Below, in pieces: positions 60,955 through 64,000 of a stretch of DNA of 64,000 nt. Where the stretch lies: positions 5,208,001 to 5,272,000 of the forward strand of contig OX621259.1 in the NCBI GenBank assembly GCA_951640165.1, in the 5' to 3' direction. Made by a program: the position numbers and the translations under genes. Numbering within the stretch: position 1 is the stretch's first letter; each line of letters begins with the position of its first letter. The notes below the pieces were generated by a model, which did not search any database, was not told the origin of the DNA, and was given only the letters and a program-made list of their open reading frames with translations. This DNA is from Pseudoips prasinana (Eukaryota; Arthropoda; Insecta; Lepidoptera; Nolidae).

Positions 60955-61090
60955 ATCCAGAAGGAAGCTGCTGCCCGTCCTCTGGTAGATTATATTATTC
61001 CCTCGGGTCGACTACCCCCCCCCCCCCCCCCCCAAACGGGATGAGATGGGCTGATGTATTCTGATATTCGCCGCCGTCACCACACAGCAA
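60955..61090 (-). mobile_element. Short RTE derivative, 5' half (reverse), with a 19-C run
   Basis: GAAGCTGCTGCCCGTCCTCT to GCCGTCACCACACAGCAAA. The tract written CGCCCCCCAC in other copies is here about 19 C (61015-61033). Confidence 0.8.
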
Positions 61091-61639
61091 ATATACTCGT
61101 ATACTATAGAAATATTAAATTAACTTAGGTATTTAAAATACATCCTAAATAAAAGTAAGTAAATATTCTAATAACGAATGTATTTTGATGAAAGTTGGTA
61201 GAAATATAGCTTATTTATCGGAATAGCACAAAGGCTAGGTATTTATTAAGATTAACGCGGTTAAAACGGCTGGTCACAGCTAGTTTAACTATAAAAGTAA
61301 AAGGAAACTAAAGCCAAAGTAAGGGAACGCGAAGAGAGCTCGCAGTTCACGGATGTCGCATATTTTCATCACCGGAATCCGTACTTTACTTACTTTCAGT
61401 CCATTATAAGGAAGAGAATACAGCATGGAAAATAGATGCTAAAACCTAAGAAATATGTACCTATAAAAAATAATAATATCCCAACACACACCCAGATTCA
61501 GGACAAACAAACCTGTTTCTCCACACAAATATCTGTCCTGTGTGGGAATTTTCAGAAAATTAAATATCCTGATGATCTCACCGGTCTGTGAAATAGTAGA
61601 TTTAAAAACTAGCCCAAACTAACCTAAGCCTAACTATGG

Positions 61640-62060
61640 TTTAATTTTGTCTCCGTGCTCCGGAGGTCACTTTAAGCTCTCGGTCCCGGTTGTATTCATG
61701 AGACATCAATCGTTAAGCCATATTACAGACCTACAGGACGGCTTGAAAAATTCTAGCGCTAGGGTTACTCGGGAAGACAGCGATCTGTTTGTGGTGCAGT
61801 CGCTGTGCCGCGCTGGCAGGAGTCGGCAATAGGGGAGGGCAATCCAGAGGCCCCCCAGGTTATGTGTCCTGAAAATCTGGGACATGACGCAAAAGGAGGG
61901 CACCGGAGCAGCTTACTCGCTTTCCCGGGGCTCCCCCCATCAGGCGCCAGGAGAAATCCACGGCAGGTAGGTTTAGTCGGTGCAAGTCCGACATACCCAC
62001 TCGCAGACACTTTTTGCGGGTAGCATGCGTAGGCATTTCCCTACCTTAAAAAAAAAGAAA
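61640..62060 (+). repeat. Repeat family K (GC-rich, A-tailed)
   Basis: TCCGTGCTCCGGAGGTCACTTTAAGC..., through GGCGCCAGGAGAAATCCACG and GTCGGTGCAAGTCCGACATA, to CCCTACCTTAAAAAAAAAGAAAAAG. The A-rich tail suggests a SINE. Partial relatives lie at 48510-48690 and 48780-48900. Confidence 0.6.
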
Positions 62061-62231
62061 AAGAAGGGTTACCAATATCTATACGATACACACATTTACA
62101 GTTAAACGTCGATTAAAAACCCGCTTACAACGTCGGCGTCGCTTAATGACTCGCTAAACGCTCCGCTTCCTGCGCTCTTTATCATGGTATTTTTACCAAA
62201 ATCATACTTAACATTTTTTCTTCATGAATTA

Positions 62232-62375
62232 TTGTACAGACGCCAGCACATCCAGCTACCCCAATCTGTCAAATTTCTTTTATAGATTTTCAACTTTATC
62301 ACATAAGGATAAGGTACACTTTCAATTGGGAAAATTTGACAGATTGGGGTAGCGTGATGTGCTGGCGTCTGTACA
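62232..62375. mobile_element. MITE family F, palindromic copy
   Basis: GTACAGACGCCAGCACATCC to GTGCTGGCGTCTGTAC, full length. Confidence 0.88.
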
Positions 62376-62394
62376 TAAAGATTATTTGGTCATA

Positions 62395-62655
62395 CACGGC
62401 TGTGTGCACTGTAGTGACGGCGGCGAATATCATAATATCGTCACCCCATCTCATCCCGTGGAGGGCGTAGAAGTCAACACGAAAATACATATATCTACTA
62501 GAGGACAGCAGCTTCTTTCTGAGTACTATGACCATCTTACTGTGATCGCCAACCCATCTGCCAAGCTTGGTGATTGTGGCATATCTCTCCAAGATGATTC
62601 TCGGGGGAGGCTTTTGTCTTTTAGGACTTTTTACAGCTATTATGATGATGAAACA
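62395..62655 (+). mobile_element. Short RTE derivative
   Basis: GCTGTGTGCACTGTAGTGAC, CATCTCATCCCGTGGAG, CTGTGATCGCCAACCCATCT, GGAGGCTTTTGTCTTTTAGG, ending AGCTATTATGATGATGA. Confidence 0.85.
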
Positions 62656-62659
62656 GCGT

Positions 62660-63400
62660 TGCATACGGCGCTAATATGACGCTTTCGCTCTGGCAACCAT
62701 TTCAAGCAAACAACATATTCTATTGTTCATATCATATTTATGTTAGACCAAACTACGTCATCCGTCAAAGTCGCCGCAGCCGCAGCTCGTTAACACATAT
62801 GGAGGTATTTTGATGTAACATTTACGGAGTCATTACAAAATGTGCAGACGAAGTCGCGGCACAGCTTATATATTTATTTATTTAATATTAAGGAAGAGCA
62901 ACAGCACATAAAAGAAATTATAACAACTATCAATAGTAATTGCAGGCCGATTACAGGTGTCCACGAATAGACAGTAATATTATATGTAATATATTTGTGA
63001 TCAGCTTAACTTATAATACTGGTGTACAATATATAGATAGATTACTAAATATATTAGACCATAGAAGAGATACGCACTCTAAACATTTATCAGGCAAAAA
63101 CTAAATCAAATTATCTGGACACTTTTGCCTCTGGCAAAGATATGATTTGAAGTGGACCAAGATGAGTACACATAAAAAATAAGAAGATAAAAACAAGTCA
63201 AGTGCAAGTTGGATTTACAATATCTGTGTTCCGTTACATTATAGGTGTTTTATTGTTTCTCATCGGTAAAGGAAATAGTAATACTAAGTATATGGTATTA
63301 TAGAATGATATAATGGATAGAGTAATATGGTATCCGATATAGCTTCTAATAACTTCATAAAAAAAAATCAATTCGATCCATAGTTTTAGTGTATACTAGC
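62660..63400. other. Right-hand spacer, no gene recognised
   Basis: AT-rich non-coding sequence. No first exon of a fourth transporter copy was found here. Confidence 0.4.
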
Positions 63401-63633
63401 TGACCAGGCGAACTTCGGTCCGCCTAACAGTCGTTTTTTTAATTATTTAGTTTTTTTTTTATTATGATAACTACCTAATTTTATTTTATTTTTACTTATT
63501 CCAAATTAAGTTATATTTTTATTGACAATAGCTGTACTCGCGCTTCGTCCGCGTGTCAGTTAGTTTATTTAGTATTTTTTTGGTATTTTCAAAAAAAACT
63601 ATTTTATTTTCTAAAATAAACGTAGCCTATCAT

Positions 63634-63888
63634 TACAGCTAAATAAGTCCACTGCTGGACAAGCCTCCCTCAAGAATCGTCTTGGGGGGATATGCTATAA
63701 TGGCCACGCTTGGCAGACGGGTTGGCGATCGCAGTAAGATGGAAGGAATAGAGTAATCAGAAGGAAGCTTCTGCCCGTCCTCTGTTAGATATTTCCTCTG
63801 GTCGACTTCTACGCCCCCCACGGGATGAGATGGGGTGATGATATTCTGATTCTGATATTTGTCGCCGTCACCACACAGCCTTAAGTTA
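63634..63888 (-). mobile_element. Short RTE derivative (reverse)
   Basis: AGTCCACTGCTGGACAAGCC to GTCGCCGTCACCACACAGCC; full architecture in reverse. Confidence 0.87.
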
Positions 63889-64000
63889 CTCCTTATTACA
63901 TCAGCTACCTGCCAATAAAAGCCTCGTCAAAATCGGTCCCGTCTAAAAAAGACACTCTAATTTTATTTAGATGTATAGAAATTTGTGATAACTACTAGGG

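Noticed and set aside
61647..62023. ORFs on both strands near 61650-62020
   Set aside because: They lie in the GC-richer, A-tailed repeat family K, with no protein signature.

Overview
The window is a piece of an insect nuclear genome, most likely a lepidopteran (moth or butterfly). It is AT-rich and has intron-split genes with GT-AG junctions. It is packed with repeat types common in Lepidoptera: tRNA-headed SINEs ending in ATT repeats, RTE, CR1/Jockey-like and R4/Dong-like LINEs, fold-back MITEs and a Helitron helicase scrap. No bacterial features, rRNA or intact tRNA genes were seen. The assignment rests on repeat style and protein resemblance, not on a search.

The only host genes I can support are three tandem, same-strand members of one family: SLC17-type major facilitator transporters (sialin / 'putative inorganic phosphate cotransporter' type). 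Gene 1 enters from the left edge with only its last two coding exons (628-747 and 1651-1827). Gene 2 is complete in ten coding exons from 5187 to 14836. Gene 3 is complete in ten coding exons from 17416 to 59233. Genes 2 and 3 each give 1485 coding bases, 494 residues, with the same intron positions and phases. Gene 3 is swollen to about 42 kb: its first intron (14.4 kb) holds a CR1/Jockey-like LINE on the minus strand, its fourth (10 kb) holds two RTE LINE copies, and its fifth holds an R4/Dong-like LINE. Its fourth intron starts with a GC rather than GT donor.

Region by region: 1-5186 is the gene 1 tail and a repeat-filled spacer with a striking double perfect palindrome. 5187-14836 is gene 2, with a 560-bp fold-back element and a 237-bp satellite in intron 7. 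14837-17415 is a spacer with a TIR element about 200 bp before gene 3. 17416-59233 is gene 3 with its nested transposons. 59234-64000 is repeats, including an odd element whose short TCCGA-type motifs reverse polarity around a GC-rich core and a TGCATG-rich array.

The three transporters probably arose by tandem duplication and would be expected to move organic or inorganic anions across a membrane. Nothing in the sequence fixes their substrate. The most unusual non-genic signal is a recurring pattern of perfect or near-perfect inverted duplications with loops of only 4 to 6 bases, at unrelated places in the window.
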